Shown one piece after another: positions 8,454 through 17,347 of a DNA stretch of 19,482 bases (positions within the stretch are counted from its first letter, which is position 1; every line of letters starts with the position of its first letter). Source of the stretch: Rhodospirillaceae bacterium (GTDB lineage Bacteria > Pseudomonadota > Alphaproteobacteria > Rhodospirillales > 2-02-FULL-58-16); the NCBI GenBank assembly GCA_030623425.1, contig JAUXMA010000001.1, positions 1-19,482 on the forward strand. The letters are read 5' to 3'. Made by a program: the position numbers and the translations under genes. Under the pieces are notes generated by a model. It was not told where the DNA came from and ran no database searches. It saw only the letters and a list, made by a program, of their open reading frames with translations.

Positions 8454-9790
8454 CGGCGTCCCCTTAACTTGGATTTCTTAATCAGCCCCTCGTACTGGTG
8501 GGCCAGCAAATGGGATTGAACTTGCGCCACCGTGTCGATGGTTACGGTGACCACGATCAACAGGCTGGTGCCGCCGAAATAGAACGGAACCGCAAACCGG
8601 GAAATCAGAATCTCCGGCAACAGACAAACCGCGGCCAGGTACATGGCACCGACGACGGTCAGCCGGCTCAGTATCCGATCCAGGTGCTCGGCCGTGTTCT
8701 TGCCGGGCCGAATGCCGGGAACAAAGCCGCCGTATTTCTTGAGGTTGTCCGCCGTGTCAACGGGATTGAACACAACCGCCGTATAAAAGAAAGCGAAAAA
8801 CACGATCAGCGATATATAGATGGTCAGGTAAAGGGGCTGTCCACGCCCGAGATAAGCGGTGACCGTGGTCAGCCAATCGGGCCCCTGACCTGCCGAGAAT
8901 CCGATGACCGTAATCGGCAAGAGAAGGATGGAACTGGCGAAAATCGGGGGAATCACGCCCGCTGTATTGATTTTCAAGGGCAAGTGAGAGCTTTCGCCAC
9001 CTATCATCTTGTTGCCTTGCTGGCGCTTGGGGTATTGCACCACGATGCGCCGTTGCGCCCTCTCAACGAAAATGATGAAGAAGACCACGCCGACCGACAT
9101 GAGCAATAGGAAAAAAATGAAAATGGGCGACAGGGCCCCGGTCCGCCCCATCTCCAGCGTCCCGGCAAGAGCCGTCGGAAGATTGGCGACGATGCCAGAG
9201 AAGATGATCAGCGAAATGCCGTTACCGACGCCCCTGGCGGTGATCTGCTCGCCCAGCCACAGCAGGAACATGGTGCCACCGATCAGGGTAACCACCGTCG
9301 TGAAGCGGAAAAAGATACCGGGATTGATGACCGCCGTGCCAGAGCTAGAGGTCATTCCCTCCAAACCGATGGCGATGCCATAGGCCTGCAGCGCCGTGAT
9401 CAGCACCGTACCGTAACGGGTATATTGGTTGATTTTCTTGCGCCCTGTCTCACCTTCCTTTTTCAGCGCTTCCAATCGCGGAGAAACAGCCGTCATCAAC
9501 TGCATAATGATGGATGCCGATATGTAGGGCATGATGTTCAGCGCGAAGATGGTCATCCGGCTGAGTGCTCCGCCAGCGAACATATCGAACATGCCAAGGA
9601 TGCCACCGGCGTTCTGCCGGAAAATGTCTTTCAGGACCACCGGATCAATACCCGGTAAAGGAATATAGGTGCCAAGCCGGTATACGATGAGCGCGCCCAA
9701 TGTGAACCAAAGGCGCTTTTTCAGTTCGGTGGCCTTGGCAAAGGTACCGAAATTGATGGTGGAAGCTAGCTGCTCAGCCGCTGAAGGCAT
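8450..9790 (-). CDS. secY: Protein translocase subunit SecY
   Basis: SecY is the channel-forming inner-membrane subunit of the SecYEG translocon. The 446-aa product has the expected ten hydrophobic segments. It opens with a short cytosolic helix ending ELKKRLWFTLGAL, followed by the plug-region sequence FDMFAGGALSRMTIFALNIMP (about residues 68-88). Further conserved pieces are IMQLMT (96-101), GNGISLIIF and the cytosolic loop with GFVPGIRPG (around 350). The C-terminus is basic (LIKKSKLRGRR). The ATG at 9790 has AAGGA directly upstream, 4 nt after the rplO stop. Its own stop overlaps the adk start as ATGA. Confidence 0.99.
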   Translation of the reverse strand: MPSAAEQLASTINFGTFAKATELKKRLWFTLGALIVYRLGTYIPLPGIDPVVLKDIFRQNAGGILGMFDMFAGGALSRMTIFALNIMPYISASIIMQLMTAVSPRLEALKKEGETGRKKINQYTRYGTVLITALQAYGIAIGLEGMTSSSGTAVINPGIFFRFTTVVTLIGGTMFLLWLGEQITARGVGNGISLIIFSGIVANLPTALAGTLEMGRTGALSPIFIFFLLLMSVGVVFFIIFVERAQRRIVVQYPKRQQGNKMIGGESSHLPLKINTAGVIPPIFASSILLLPITVIGFSAGQGPDWLTTVTAYLGRGQPLYLTIYISLIVFFAFFYTAVVFNPVDTADNLKKYGGFVPGIRPGKNTAEHLDRILSRLTVVGAMYLAAVCLLPEILISRFAVPFYFGGTSLLIVVTVTIDTVAQVQSHLLAHQYEGLIKKSKLRGRR

Positions 9791-9794
9791 TTCC

Positions 9795-10373
9795 TTAAGT
9801 TTCCTTACCTAAACTTTCGTCTTTGGCTTGGTCATCGGTCTTAGGCCCGCTTTTAGCCCTCGCCTTGTCTTTGCCGGCCTTGCTTTTGGCTTTTGCGGCG
9901 ATCTTGGGGGATTCCGCCTTGCCGATGACAACTTTGCCGCCGGCTTTCTCAACGGCCGCGATCGCCGCCTTCGACGCGCCAGTCACCTCGATGGTCAACT
10001 TCGACTTGATGTCACCTTTGGCAAGAAGCTTGACGCCATGCCGGCAATTCTTGATCAGGCCGGCCGCTTTCAAGGACGTCTCGTTTACCGGTGTTGATGG
10101 ATCCAGTTTGCCAGCGTCGATGATTTTTTGCAAGAAACCAAGATTGATTTCCACGAATTCCTTTCTAAAAGGATTGCTGAAACCACGTTTGGGCAGACGC
10201 CGGTAAAGTGGCATCTGGCCGCCCTCGAAACCCAAAAGAGATATGCCGCTCCGCGACTTCTGCCCTTTGTGGCCTCGCCCGCAAGTGCCGCCCTTGCCAG
10301 ATCCTTGGCCGCGGCCGATCCGCTTGCGCGTCTTGCGCGAACCCGGGTTATCGGAAAGTTCGTTGAGTCTCAT
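9795..10373 (-). CDS. rplO: 50S ribosomal protein L15 with a basic C-terminal extension
   Basis: L15 is a late-assembling large-subunit protein. The N-terminal Gly/Arg-rich region is typical: [21 protein letters not shown] (17-37), then [18 protein letters not shown] (48-65). The core ends near residue 150 ([10 protein letters not shown]). The total is 192 aa, about 40 more than the roughly 145-160 aa of most L15 proteins. The extra residues form a Lys/Ala-rich tail that turns mixed-charge at the end ([11 protein letters not shown]). The start is ATG at 10373, 24 nt after rpmD. The tail reads in frame to a normal stop 4 nt before secY. Confidence 0.98.
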   Translation of the reverse strand: MRLNELSDNPGSRKTRKRIGRGQGSGKGGTCGRGHKGQKSRSGISLLGFEGGQMPLYRRLPKRGFSNPFRKEFVEINLGFLQKIIDAGKLDPSTPVNETSLKAAGLIKNCRHGVKLLAKGDIKSKLTIEVTGASKAAIAAVEKAGGKVVIGKAESPKIAAKAKSKAGKDKARAKSGPKTDDQAKDESLGKET

Positions 10374-10397
10374 TTTTCAAACGTCCCTGGCGACAAA

Positions 10398-10589
10398 TCA
10401 GCTTGGTTTTTCGACCCGCACCAAGTGGTGGACCTTGGCGAGCATTCCGCGCACGGCGGGAGTGTCCTCAAGTTCGCGGGTCTTATGCATTTTATTGAGT
10501 CCGAGGCCAATCAGTGTCGCCCGTTGTTTTTTTTGTCGGCCGATGGGGCTTCGGATCTGAGTGATCGTGATCTTTTTCCTGTCCGTCAT
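10398..10589 (-). CDS. rpmD: 50S ribosomal protein L30
   Basis: L30 is a small large-subunit protein. At 63 aa it has the normal bacterial length. Motifs are [12 protein letters not shown] (7-18), [14 protein letters not shown] (22-35) and the closing [14 protein letters not shown]. The ATG at 10589 overlaps the rpsE stop by 4 nt (ATGA), indicating translational coupling. Confidence 0.98.
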   Translation of the reverse strand: MTDRKKITITQIRSPIGRQKKQRATLIGLGLNKMHKTRELEDTPAVRGMLAKVHHLVRVEKPS

Positions 10590-11194
10590 GATTCCACGCC
10601 CTGGCGACCGCGACCGCGGCGGGAAACGATGTCGTTGATTTGCTTGCCGCGCCGGGCCGCCACGGCCCTCGGCGACAAGGAGTTGGTCAAGGCATCGAAA
10701 GTGGCCTTGACCATATTGTAGGGATTGGAGGAGCCAATGGATTTGGCGACGATGTCCTGCACCCCCATGGTCTCGAAAACAGCGCGCATGGGGCCGCCGG
10801 CGATGATGCCGGTGCCCGGAGGAGCGCTACGCAACACCACCTTGGCGGCGCCGAAACGGCCCTTGACGTCATGGTGCAGCGTTCGGCCGTCGCGAAGAGG
10901 CACTCTGATCAGGCTTCGCTTGGCCTGTTCCGTGGCTTTGCGAATAGCTTCGGGAACCTCGCGCGCCTTACCGGAGCCAGAACCGACGCGGCCACGGCCG
11001 TCGCCGACAACCACCAGCGCGGCAAAGGAAAAACGACGCCCGCCCTTGACCACTTTGGCGACGCGGTTGATGTGGACGAGCTTGTCGATAAATTCCTGAT
11101 CTTCGCGTTGGTCCCGATCGCCGCGCTGCCCGCGCTCGCCGCGACGGGGGCCGCTTCCGGCCTCCCGGGATGTCCGCTTGGGTGTCTGCCCCAT
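10586..11194 (-). CDS. rpsE: 30S ribosomal protein S5
   Basis: S5 acts at the mRNA entry site and in decoding fidelity. The product is 202 aa. The S5 double-stranded-RNA-binding fold begins at [20 protein letters not shown] (about 35-54) and the C-terminal half has [18 protein letters not shown]. Residues 1-34 form an Arg/Gly/Glu-rich disordered lead, longer than in E. coli but of a kind common in alphaproteobacteria. The ATG at 11194 is chosen over an adjacent upstream TTG (11197), because AAGGA lies 8 nt before the ATG. The gene follows rplR after 11 nt, and its stop overlaps rpmD. Confidence 0.98.
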   Translation of the reverse strand: MGQTPKRTSREAGSGPRRGERGQRGDRDQREDQEFIDKLVHINRVAKVVKGGRRFSFAALVVVGDGRGRVGSGSGKAREVPEAIRKATEQAKRSLIRVPLRDGRTLHHDVKGRFGAAKVVLRSAPPGTGIIAGGPMRAVFETMGVQDIVAKSIGSSNPYNMVKATFDALTNSLSPRAVAARRGKQINDIVSRRGRGRQGVES

Positions 11195-11205
11195 CAATCA
11201 AATCC

Positions 11206-11568
11206 TTAAAAAGACAAGCCAATTTCACGGGCGGCCTCGGCCAGGGCTTTAATCCGGCCATGGTATTTGTATTCGCCGCGATCGAAAATCACTTTCTTGA
11301 CGCCAGCGGCCAATGCCCGTTCGGCGATCAGTTTGCCAACCTCGCTGGCGGCGCCCACATTGGCGCCCGTGGCGAGCTTGACACGCATGTCTTTTTCGAG
11401 ACTGCACGCCGCCGCCAAAGTACAACCCTCGCGGTCGTCGATAACCTGGGCATAGATATGTTTTTCCGAGCGGAACACGGAAAGCCGCGGACGTTCGCCC
11501 AACCGCCTGCCGATCTTGCCGCGGATGCGCCGTTTGCGCCGTTCTCTTAAATCCTTCGCCCTTGCCAT
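11206..11568 (-). CDS. rplR: 50S ribosomal protein L18
   Basis: L18 binds 5S rRNA in the central protuberance, next to L5. At 120 aa it has normal length. It opens with a strongly basic segment ([12 protein letters not shown], residues 8-19). The motifs [20 protein letters not shown] (27-46) and the C-terminal [20 protein letters not shown] follow. ATG at 11568, 3 nt after the rplF stop. The stop codon is embedded in the AAGGA site of rpsE. Confidence 0.98.
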   Translation of the reverse strand: MARAKDLRERRKRRIRGKIGRRLGERPRLSVFRSEKHIYAQVIDDREGCTLAAACSLEKDMRVKLATGANVGAASEVGKLIAERALAAGVKKVIFDRGEYKYHGRIKALAEAAREIGLSF

Positions 11569-11571
11569 GAT

Positions 11572-12105
11572 CTATTTCTTCTTTCCTTCTTTGCGGCGAA
11601 CGATTTCATCGTCGTATTTTATACCCTTGCCTTTATAGGGCTCCGCCGGCTTGAAATATCTGATTTCAGCCGCCGTCTGACCGACCAGTTGCTTGTCGGC
11701 TCCCTGCACCGCAATGTGGTTCTGATCCGAGCACGTAATCATGATGTCATCAGGAATCGGGTAACGGATGTCATGGCTGAAACCCAGTTGCATCACCAGT
11801 TCCTTGCCCTGAACCTGGGCGCGGTAACCGATGCCGATGATTTCAAGGTTGCGGCCGAAGCCCACGGAAACACCTGTGACGAGGTTGTTAACGATGCTTC
11901 TGGCGGTCCCCCACATCTTATGGGCGCGCATGGAATCGCTTCTCGGCGTGACCGAAATCCGATCGCCGTCGTGTTTGATTTCGACCTCGCCCAGCAGCGT
12001 CGCCGAGAGCTGGCCCAGCTTGCCCCTGGCGGTCACCTGCTGGCCGGAAACCTCGACGTTGACGCCGTCGGGAACCTTGACGGGATTTTTGCCAATACGC
12101 GACAT
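11572..12105 (-). CDS. rplF: 50S ribosomal protein L6
   Basis: L6 lies near the sarcin-ricin loop and factor-binding centre. At 177 aa it matches the E. coli length. It shows two repeated domains. The first opens MSRIGKNPVKVPDGV; the second holds GFGRNLEIIGIGYRAQVQG and the C-terminal signature AAEIRYFKPAEPYKGKGIKY (about 145-164). ATG at 12105, 25 nt after the rpsH stop. Confidence 0.99.
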   Translation of the reverse strand: MSRIGKNPVKVPDGVNVEVSGQQVTARGKLGQLSATLLGEVEIKHDGDRISVTPRSDSMRAHKMWGTARSIVNNLVTGVSVGFGRNLEIIGIGYRAQVQGKELVMQLGFSHDIRYPIPDDIMITCSDQNHIAVQGADKQLVGQTAAEIRYFKPAEPYKGKGIKYDDEIVRRKEGKKK

Positions 12106-12130
12106 GCTTTCGTCCTAACCCCTGAAAACC

Positions 12131-12529
12131 CTAGAAGACCTGGCAGAGCACTTCGCCACCGATGTTTGCGTCGCGGGCCTCGGCATCCGACATCACGCCG
12201 CGTGGCGTCGACAGGATGGAAATGCCGAGACCATTGTAGACCCTGGAAAGGTCCTTGATTTTTGAATACACGCGCCGGCCCGGTTTCGAAACGCGGCTGA
12301 TCTCGCGGATCACCGGGTCGCCGTCGTGATATTTGAGTTCGATTTTGATCTCTCTGATTCCCGACCGCACCTCGTAGTGCGAATAGCCTCGGATGAAACC
12401 TTCTCGCTTGAGAACGTCGAGCACATTCATCCGCAGCTTGGAGGACGGGGCGACGATGGCGTTTTTCCGCGCCCGTTGGCCGTTGCGGATTCGGGTCAGC
12501 ATGTCACCTAGGGGATCCGTCATCGACAT
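12131..12529 (-). CDS. rpsH: 30S ribosomal protein S8
   Basis: S8 binds helix 21 of 16S rRNA early in 30S assembly; in E. coli it also represses the spc operon at the rplE message. The product is 132 aa. The N-terminus [20 protein letters not shown] is standard, and the C-terminal RNA-binding signature [20 protein letters not shown] (about 106-125) is intact. ATG at 12529 is used; a second ATG two codons later is possible. It follows rpsN after 15 nt. I could not identify an S8-binding mimic at the rplX-rplE junction by eye. Confidence 0.99.
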   Translation of the reverse strand: MSMTDPLGDMLTRIRNGQRARKNAIVAPSSKLRMNVLDVLKREGFIRGYSHYEVRSGIREIKIELKYHDGDPVIREISRVSKPGRRVYSKIKDLSRVYNGLGISILSTPRGVMSDAEARDANIGGEVLCQVF

Positions 12530-12544
12530 GAGCTTTTCACCCTC

Positions 12545-12850
12545 CTACCAACTCGCTTTGATCATGCCGGGAATCAGCCCCTGGGAGGCGAGCTCGCGCA
12601 GGGCGATGCGCGACAACTTGAACTTGCGGTAGTTGCCGCGCGGCCGGCCTGTTTCCATGCACCGCAAACGAACCCTAACGGGCGATGAATTGCGAGGCAG
12701 TTTCGCCAACTTCATCCGCGCCTGGAAGCGATCTTCGGGGGACAGCGTCGCGTCCCTCGACTTGGCCTTCAATTCGGCTCTTTTGGCGGCGTATTTCGCT
12801 GTCAGTCGTTGACGTTTCTTGTTTCGCTCGATGATGCTTGCTTTAGCCAT
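12545..12850 (-). CDS. rpsN: 30S ribosomal protein S14 (zinc-independent type)
   Basis: S14 is a 30S head protein. I start it at the ATG at 12850, giving 101 aa with the family N-terminus [17 protein letters not shown] longer frame to 12898 would add 16 residues that overlap the rplE coding tail and match no S14. There is no CxxC pair, so this is the long C-minus form. The C-terminus has [20 protein letters not shown] and ends GMIKASW as in relatives. It begins 4 nt after the rplE stop. Confidence 0.98.
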   Translation of the reverse strand: MAKASIIERNKKRQRLTAKYAAKRAELKAKSRDATLSPEDRFQARMKLAKLPRNSSPVRVRLRCMETGRPRGNYRKFKLSRIALRELASQGLIPGMIKASW

Positions 12851-12854
12851 ACCG

Positions 12855-13496
12855 TCAACCTCCACTAGCCTCTTCGGTTTTCTCTTCGGCTGCTTCATTC
12901 ATGGGTTCTTCAGCGGCATTTTCGGTGTCCTGTTCGGCGGCCGCCCGGGCGGCTCCCCTGCCGGCAAACGGCATGTCGAAAGCTTTCAGCAGAGCTGCCG
13001 CCTCGTTGTCGGTGGCGGCGGTCGTACAGATCACCACGTCCATGCCCCTGATCCTGTCGACCTTGTCGTAATCGATCTCCGGGAAAATGATCTGTTCTTT
13101 CAGTGCAAGGGCGAAGTTGCCGTTGCCGTCGAAGCTCTTGGCCGAAAGCCCCCGGAAATCCCGAACCCGCGGCAAAGCGATGTTGACGAGGCGGTCGAGA
13201 AACTCGTACATGCGGTCGCGCCGAAGGGTGACTTTGCAGCCGACAATCATGCCGGCGCGTAATTTGAACGCCGCAATCGACTTCTTGGCTTTGGTGATTA
13301 TCGGTTTCTGTCCGGAGATCAGGGTCATGTCCTCGACGGCGCCGGCAATCAGCTTGCGGTCCTGGGAAGCCTCGCCGACGCCCATGTTGATGACGATCTT
13401 TTGCAGTTTCGGCACCTGCATGGAGTTCTTGTAGCCGAATTCCCGCATCAAGGCCGGTTTGACGGTATTTTGGTAATGTTCCTGCAAGCGTGTCAT
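12855..13496 (-). CDS. rplE: 50S ribosomal protein L5 with an acidic C-terminal tail
   Basis: L5 binds 5S rRNA and contacts the P-site tRNA in the central protuberance. The core (residues 1-178) is standard, with [18 protein letters not shown] (31-48), [20 protein letters not shown] (61-80), [11 protein letters not shown] (108-118) and the normal ending LLKAFDMPF (169-177). The chain then continues to residue 213 through a 35-aa Ala/Glu-rich, mostly acidic tail not found in the E. coli-type protein of 179 aa. The tail reads in frame to a TGA 4 nt before rpsN, so it is not an artefact of a missing gene start. ATG at 13496, 14 nt after rplX. Confidence 0.98.
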   Translation of the reverse strand: MTRLQEHYQNTVKPALMREFGYKNSMQVPKLQKIVINMGVGEASQDRKLIAGAVEDMTLISGQKPIITKAKKSIAAFKLRAGMIVGCKVTLRRDRMYEFLDRLVNIALPRVRDFRGLSAKSFDGNGNFALALKEQIIFPEIDYDKVDRIRGMDVVICTTAATDNEAAALLKAFDMPFAGRGAARAAAEQDTENAAEEPMNEAAEEKTEEASGG

Positions 13497-13510
13497 GGGC
13501 GGGCAAACCT

Positions 13511-13834
13511 TCAGTTATCGATCACTTCGCCAGACCGCTTTGCGAAGCGGACTTTGCGGCCGTCCTTGAGAATCTTGCAACCAACACGAGTGGGTTGATT
13601 TGTCTTCGGGTCGATATGAGCCAAGTTCGAGATGTGGATGGACGCTTCCTTCTCGATGATTCCAGCCGCCACTGACTGGCTCGCCTTGGTATGGCGCATG
13701 ACCTTGTTCACGCCTAGGACAATGACCCGGTTGCTGACCGGAAAAACACGCAAAATCTCACCCGTTTTCCCTTTATCCTTGCCGGCCGTGACGGTCACCT
13801 TGTCGCCTTTTTTCATTTTCAATTTGTTTGCCAT
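13511..13834 (-). CDS. rplX: 50S ribosomal protein L24
   Basis: L24 is an assembly-initiating large-subunit protein. I start it at the ATG at 13834, giving 107 aa. The same frame is open to 14143, but those residues only read through rplN out of frame. The KOW motif (about residues 6-33) includes [20 protein letters not shown], and the C-terminal part has [20 protein letters not shown]. The rplN TGA and this ATG share one base (TGATG), so the two genes are coupled. Confidence 0.98.
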   Translation of the reverse strand: MANKLKMKKGDKVTVTAGKDKGKTGEILRVFPVSNRVIVLGVNKVMRHTKASQSVAAGIIEKEASIHISNLAHIDPKTNQPTRVGCKILKDGRKVRFAKRSGEVIDN

Positions 13835-14202
13835 CACAAGACCTCGGGAGCGAGAGAAATGATCTTCATGTATTTTTTGGCGCGTAGCTCGCGGGTGACG
13901 GGGCCGAAAATACGGGTCCCAATGGGCTCGCCTTGGTTGTTGATCAGCACCGCCGCGTTGCGGTCGAAACGAATGGCCGAGCCGTCGGCACGGTGGATAT
14001 CCTTGGCCGTGCGGACCACTACCGCCCGCAACAGTTCGCCTTTTTTGACACGGCCGCGAGGTATCGCTTCCTTGACCGAGACGACGATGACATCGCCCAC
14101 GGAAGCGAATCTGCGTTTGGACCCGCCGAGCACCTTGATGCATTGCACCCGGCGGGCGCCGGAGTTGTCGGCAACGTCCAAGTTAGTTTCCGCTTGGATC
14201 AT
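13834..14202 (-). CDS. rplN: 50S ribosomal protein L14
   Basis: L14 lies at the subunit interface in bridge B8 and is the docking site of RsfS. At 122 aa it has the exact usual length. Motifs are [20 protein letters not shown] (1-20), the signature [20 protein letters not shown] (42-61) and the closing [22 protein letters not shown] at 14202, 27 nt after rpsQ; its stop overlaps the rplX ATG by one base. Confidence 0.99.
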   Translation of the reverse strand: MIQAETNLDVADNSGARRVQCIKVLGGSKRRFASVGDVIVVSVKEAIPRGRVKKGELLRAVVVRTAKDIHRADGSAIRFDRNAAVLINNQGEPIGTRIFGPVTRELRAKKYMKIISLAPEVL

Positions 14203-14229
14203 TATTTTCCCCTTTGCCGATCACCGGCG

Positions 14230-14472
14230 TCAGTTTCCCACGCCCTCGGTGACGATTTCCCATCGCTTGCGTTTCGACAACGGCCGGCATTCGCGTATCC
14301 TCACTTGGTCGCCGACCTTGCAGGCATTGTTTTCGTCGTGGGCGGCGTACTTTTTCGAGCGGCGGAGGAATTTCTTGTAGAGCGGATGCATGATCCGCCG
14401 CTCGACTTTGACGGTAATGGTCTTGTCCATTTTGTCGCTGACCACGATCCCTTGGAGCACTCGTCTCGGCAT
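14230..14472 (-). CDS. rpsQ: 30S ribosomal protein S17
   Basis: S17 is an OB-fold primary-binding protein of 16S rRNA. The 80-aa product shows [20 protein letters not shown] (6-25), then [26 protein letters not shown] in the strand-loop-strand part. ATG at 14472 gives the common MPRRVLQG start. A TAAGG site stands about 9 nt upstream. The 32-nt gap from rpmC is one of the longer ones in this half of the cluster and shows no hairpin I can support. Confidence 0.98.
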   Translation of the reverse strand: MPRRVLQGIVVSDKMDKTITVKVERRIMHPLYKKFLRRSKKYAAHDENNACKVGDQVRIRECRPLSKRKRWEIVTEGVGN

Positions 14473-14504
14473 GATTTGCCCTTAATCCTCTTTTGCCGCC
14501 GCCC

Positions 14505-14702
14505 TTAGGAAGCAGCCTTGGCGCGCTCGCCCATGATGGTCTCGATGCGCGCTACGTCCCGCCTGACTTGGCGCTTGCGCGCCGTATTCTCAAGTTGACC
14601 GCTGGACGCCTGAAACCGCAAATTGAAAGATTCCTTCCTCAGATCCAGCAGTTGATCCTTCAGTTCGTCGTAGCTCTTGGCACGAAGATCGGCTGTTTTC
14701 AT
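14505..14702 (-). CDS. rpmC: 50S ribosomal protein L29
   Basis: L29 is a two-helix protein beside L23 at the polypeptide exit tunnel, near the trigger factor and SRP docking site. The 65-aa product has the family pattern [20 protein letters not shown] (5-24), [20 protein letters not shown] (29-48) and [16 protein letters not shown] at 14702, 5 nt after the rplP stop. Confidence 0.98.
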   Translation of the reverse strand: MKTADLRAKSYDELKDQLLDLRKESFNLRFQASSGQLENTARKRQVRRDVARIETIMGERAKAAS

Positions 14703-14707
14703 GGGGT

Positions 14708-15127
14708 TTAGCCCTCCTCGCCGTAGCGGGATACGAAGCGTGTCTTTAATGGCAGCTTCGCCGTCGCCAGGACGAAAGCCTGCCGGGCGGTTTCAATCGG
14801 CACGCCGTCTACTTCGAACATGATGCGGCCCGGCTTGACGCGGCACGCCCAGTATTCGGGTGTGCCTTTGCCTTTTCCCTGCCGCACCTCGGCTGGTTTC
14901 CGGGATATGGGAACGTCCGGGAAAATCCGAATCCAGACGCGGCCGGCGCGTTTCATATGACGGGTTATCGCCCGCCGGGCGGCTTCGATCTGGCGGGCGG
15001 TCACCCGTTCCGGCGCAGCCGCTTTCAGCCCGTAAGAGCCGAAATTAAGCTGGTAGCCACTCTTGGCATGGCCGTGAATGCGGCCCTTGTGCGCTTTGCG
15101 GAACTTGCTGCGTTTGGGACTGAGCAT
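14708..15127 (-). CDS. rplP: 50S ribosomal protein L16
   Basis: L16 contacts the A-site tRNA elbow region and is needed late in 50S assembly. At 139 aa it is typical. Motifs include [19 protein letters not shown] (1-19), [20 protein letters not shown] (63-82) and the loop [20 protein letters not shown] (84-103). ATG at 15127, 28 nt after the rpsC stop. Confidence 0.99.
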   Translation of the reverse strand: MLSPKRSKFRKAHKGRIHGHAKSGYQLNFGSYGLKAAAPERVTARQIEAARRAITRHMKRAGRVWIRIFPDVPISRKPAEVRQGKGKGTPEYWACRVKPGRIMFEVDGVPIETARQAFVLATAKLPLKTRFVSRYGEEG

Positions 15128-15155
15128 GGCTTGTTGCTTTCTCTAATTTCCGTGC

Positions 15156-15833
15156 CTAGCGGGTGGGCTGCTGCTCGATAGCGAATTTGTCCATTGCCAT
15201 GGTATCATGGGCAAGGATGATGCCTTTGAATATCCACACCTTGACCCCACATACACCATAGGTGGTCTTTGCCGTGGCGGTGCCGTAATCAACATTGGCG
15301 CACAGCGTATGCAAAGGTACTCGGCCTTCCCGGTACCACACGGTGCGGGCGATCTCGGCCCCTCCCAACCGCCCGGCGCAGTTGATGCGGATGCCATCGG
15401 CGCCGAGACGCATGGCCGATTGCACCACACGCTTCATGGCGCGACGAATGGACACGCGCCGTTCCAATTGCTGGGAAACGTTTTCCGCCACCAGCTGGGC
15501 ATCGATCTCGGGCTTGCGAATCTCGATGATGTTCACATGCACGTCCGAGCCGGTAATTTTGACGATGTTCCGGCGCAACTTTTCAATGTCGGCGCCTTTT
15601 TTGCCGATCACCACGCCGGGCCTGGCGGTGTGGATGGTAATCCGGGCCTTTTTGGCGGGACGCTCGATGACGATGCGCGACACACCGGCCTGGACCAAGC
15701 GCTTGCGAAGGTAATCGCGAATGGCCAGATCCTCGTGCAGCATGTCCGGATAGTCATCGTCGGCGTACCAGCGGGAATCCCATGTGCGGATGATCCCCAA
15801 GCGCAATCCGATCGGATTAACCTTTTGCCCCAT
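15156..15833 (-). CDS. rpsC: 30S ribosomal protein S3
   Basis: S3 forms part of the mRNA entry channel and its helicase ring with S4 and S5. The 225-aa product starts [14 protein letters not shown]. The type II KH domain carries the GXXG loop in [18 protein letters not shown] (73-90, G77-K-K-G80). The C-terminal S3 domain contains the usual [23 protein letters not shown] at 15833, 3 nt after rplV. Confidence 0.99.
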   Translation of the reverse strand: MGQKVNPIGLRLGIIRTWDSRWYADDDYPDMLHEDLAIRDYLRKRLVQAGVSRIVIERPAKKARITIHTARPGVVIGKKGADIEKLRRNIVKITGSDVHVNIIEIRKPEIDAQLVAENVSQQLERRVSIRRAMKRVVQSAMRLGADGIRINCAGRLGGAEIARTVWYREGRVPLHTLCANVDYGTATAKTTYGVCGVKVWIFKGIILAHDTMAMDKFAIEQQPTR

Positions 15834-15836
15834 CGT

Positions 15837-16214
15837 TCAACTCTCCTTGCGTTCACGAACAACGAGACGGAGATTGCTGAAGGGTTTGTCAATCTTACAG
15901 CTTCGGCCGCGGGCTCGCGGGCGCAACCTTCTCATCACCAAAGTCCGACCGACGGTGGCCTCCGCCACGAACAGCCGATCCACGTCCAGTTGATGGTTGT
16001 TCTCGGCATTGGCGATGGCCGATTCCAGGACCTTTATCACCTCGCCGGCGACGCGGCGTCTGCAAAACTGAAGTTCGGACAGCGCCGATTGGCAATCCTT
16101 GCCTCGAATGCCGGTCGCCACCAAGTTCAGCTTTCGCGGACTGGTGCGGATCAGTTTGGCATAAGCCAGCGCCTCGTTGTCGGCAAGCCTCCGCTTGGCG
16201 GATTTTTTGCTCAT
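15837..16214 (-). CDS. rplV: 50S ribosomal protein L22
   Basis: L22 lines the nascent-peptide tunnel through a long beta-hairpin, part of the constriction involved in macrolide resistance and arrest peptides. I start it at the ATG at 16214 (125 aa, [18 protein letters not shown]). A TTG two codons upstream would overlap the rpsS stop, but the ATG has GAGAG about 8 nt before it. The hairpin region is seen as [20 protein letters not shown] (83-102). Just 2 nt separate it from rpsS. Confidence 0.97.
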   Translation of the reverse strand: MSKKSAKRRLADNEALAYAKLIRTSPRKLNLVATGIRGKDCQSALSELQFCRRRVAGEVIKVLESAIANAENNHQLDVDRLFVAEATVGRTLVMRRLRPRARGRSCKIDKPFSNLRLVVRERKES

Positions 16215-16216
16215 GA

Positions 16217-16495
16217 TCAAACTCTCTTCGCCCTTTTATCGGCGGTATGGCCCAAGTACGTGCGGGTCGGCGAAAACTCCCCCAACTTGTGCCCGATCAT
16301 ATCCTCGGTGACCATAACCGGCACGAACTTGCGGCCGTTGTAAACGCCGAAAGTGAGGCCCACGAACTGCGGCAGGATGGTCGAGCGGCGGGACCATGTC
16401 CTGATGACATCGTTGCGTCCTCCGGCGCGCGCGGCCTCCGCTTTCTTGAGGAGAAAGCCATCTACGAAAGGTCCTTTCCAACCGGAACGAGGCAC
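16217..16495 (-). CDS. rpsS: 30S ribosomal protein S19
   Basis: S19 is a 30S head protein paired with S13. It is 92 aa, the normal length, with the signature [18 protein letters not shown] at the start and [20 protein letters not shown] (54-73) with [13 protein letters not shown] (75-87) near the end. The start is GTG at 16495: no ATG fits the conserved N-terminus, and AGGAGG lies 6 nt upstream. Confidence 0.98.
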   Translation of the reverse strand: MPRSGWKGPFVDGFLLKKAEAARAGGRNDVIRTWSRRSTILPQFVGLTFGVYNGRKFVPVMVTEDMIGHKLGEFSPTRTYLGHTADKRAKRV

Positions 16496-16501
16496 TTGAG
16501 C

Positions 16502-16507
16502 CCTCCT
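16502..16507 (-). promoter_or_regulatory. Shine-Dalgarno site of rpsS
   Basis: AGGAGG on the minus strand lies 6 nt before the GTG start at 16495, next to the rplB TAG stop. It decides the non-ATG start of rpsS. Confidence 0.8.
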
Positions 16508-16508
16508 C

Positions 16509-17339
16509 CTATTTCTTACTGTGGCGGCGGCGCAAAATCAGCGCATCCGTCTTTTTCTTGCCGCGGGTTCTTTTGCCCTTGGTCGGCTTGCCCCATGGGC
16601 TCACCGGATGGCGGCCACCCGAAGTTCTTCCCTCGCCCCCGCCATGGGGGTGGTCAACGGGATTCATGGCAACGCCGCGGACGGAAGGGCGCTTGCCTAG
16701 CCAGCGTTTGCGTCCCGCCTTGCCCAGTTTGATGTTTTGCTGATCGGGATTGGAAACGGCGCCGACGGTGGCCATGCACTCGGCGCGCACCATGCGTAGC
16801 TCTCCCGAACTCAGGCGGAGTTGGGCATAACCCTGATCCTTACCGAGCAGTTGCGCATAAGTGCCGGCGGAACGGGCGATTTGAGCGCCTTTGCCAACCT
16901 TCATCTCGATATTATGGATGATGGTGCCGACGGGAATGTTCTCCAATGGCAAGGCATTGCCGGGACGGATATCGACGTTTCTGCCAGCGAAGACCTTGTC
17001 GCCGAGGCGAAGGCGCTGGGGCGCGATGATGTAAGACAATTCCCCGTCCTCATAGCGGACAAGGGCGATGAACGCGGTGCGGTTGGGGTCGTATTCCAAC
17101 CGCTCGACGGTGGCGGCGACATCGAATTTGTCGCGTTTGAAGTCGATGACGCGAAATTTACGTTTGTGTCCGCCGCCCCGGCGCCGGGCGGTAATGCGGC
17201 CGTTATTGTTGCGGCCTCCTTTTTTGCGAAGGCCCTCGACGAGGGACTTTTCGGGCTTGCCCTTCCAAAGGATGGATCTGTCCACGGATACGAGGCCGCG
17301 CCGTCCCGGGGTCGTCGGATGGTATTGTTTCAATGCCAT
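16509..17339 (-). CDS. rplB: 50S ribosomal protein L2
   Basis: L2 is a primary 23S rRNA binder near the peptidyl transferase centre. The ATG at 17339 gives 276 aa with the family N-terminus [17 protein letters not shown]. An upstream ATG at 17348 overlaps the rplW TGA by one base (TGATG) and could serve instead, adding MTV. The conserved core includes [20 protein letters not shown] (near 45-64), and the C-terminal loop shows [20 protein letters not shown], holding the conserved histidine region. Confidence 0.98.
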   Translation of the reverse strand: MALKQYHPTTPGRRGLVSVDRSILWKGKPEKSLVEGLRKKGGRNNNGRITARRRGGGHKRKFRVIDFKRDKFDVAATVERLEYDPNRTAFIALVRYEDGELSYIIAPQRLRLGDKVFAGRNVDIRPGNALPLENIPVGTIIHNIEMKVGKGAQIARSAGTYAQLLGKDQGYAQLRLSSGELRMVRAECMATVGAVSNPDQQNIKLGKAGRKRWLGKRPSVRGVAMNPVDHPHGGGEGRTSGGRHPVSPWGKPTKGKRTRGKKKTDALILRRRHSKK

Positions 17340-17347
17340 GACCGTCA

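Noticed and set aside
12851..12898. Sixteen extra N-terminal residues on S14
   Set aside because: They overlap the L5 tail, and S14 proteins begin MAKxS, which matches the ATG at 12850.
13835..14143. Long N-terminal extension of L24
   Set aside because: The extension is rplN read in another frame. The ATG at 13834 gives the normal 107-aa L24.
15207..16343. 378-codon plus-strand open frame opposite rpsC, rplV and rpsS
   Set aside because: It is the complement of three conserved ribosomal protein genes and crosses their boundaries.
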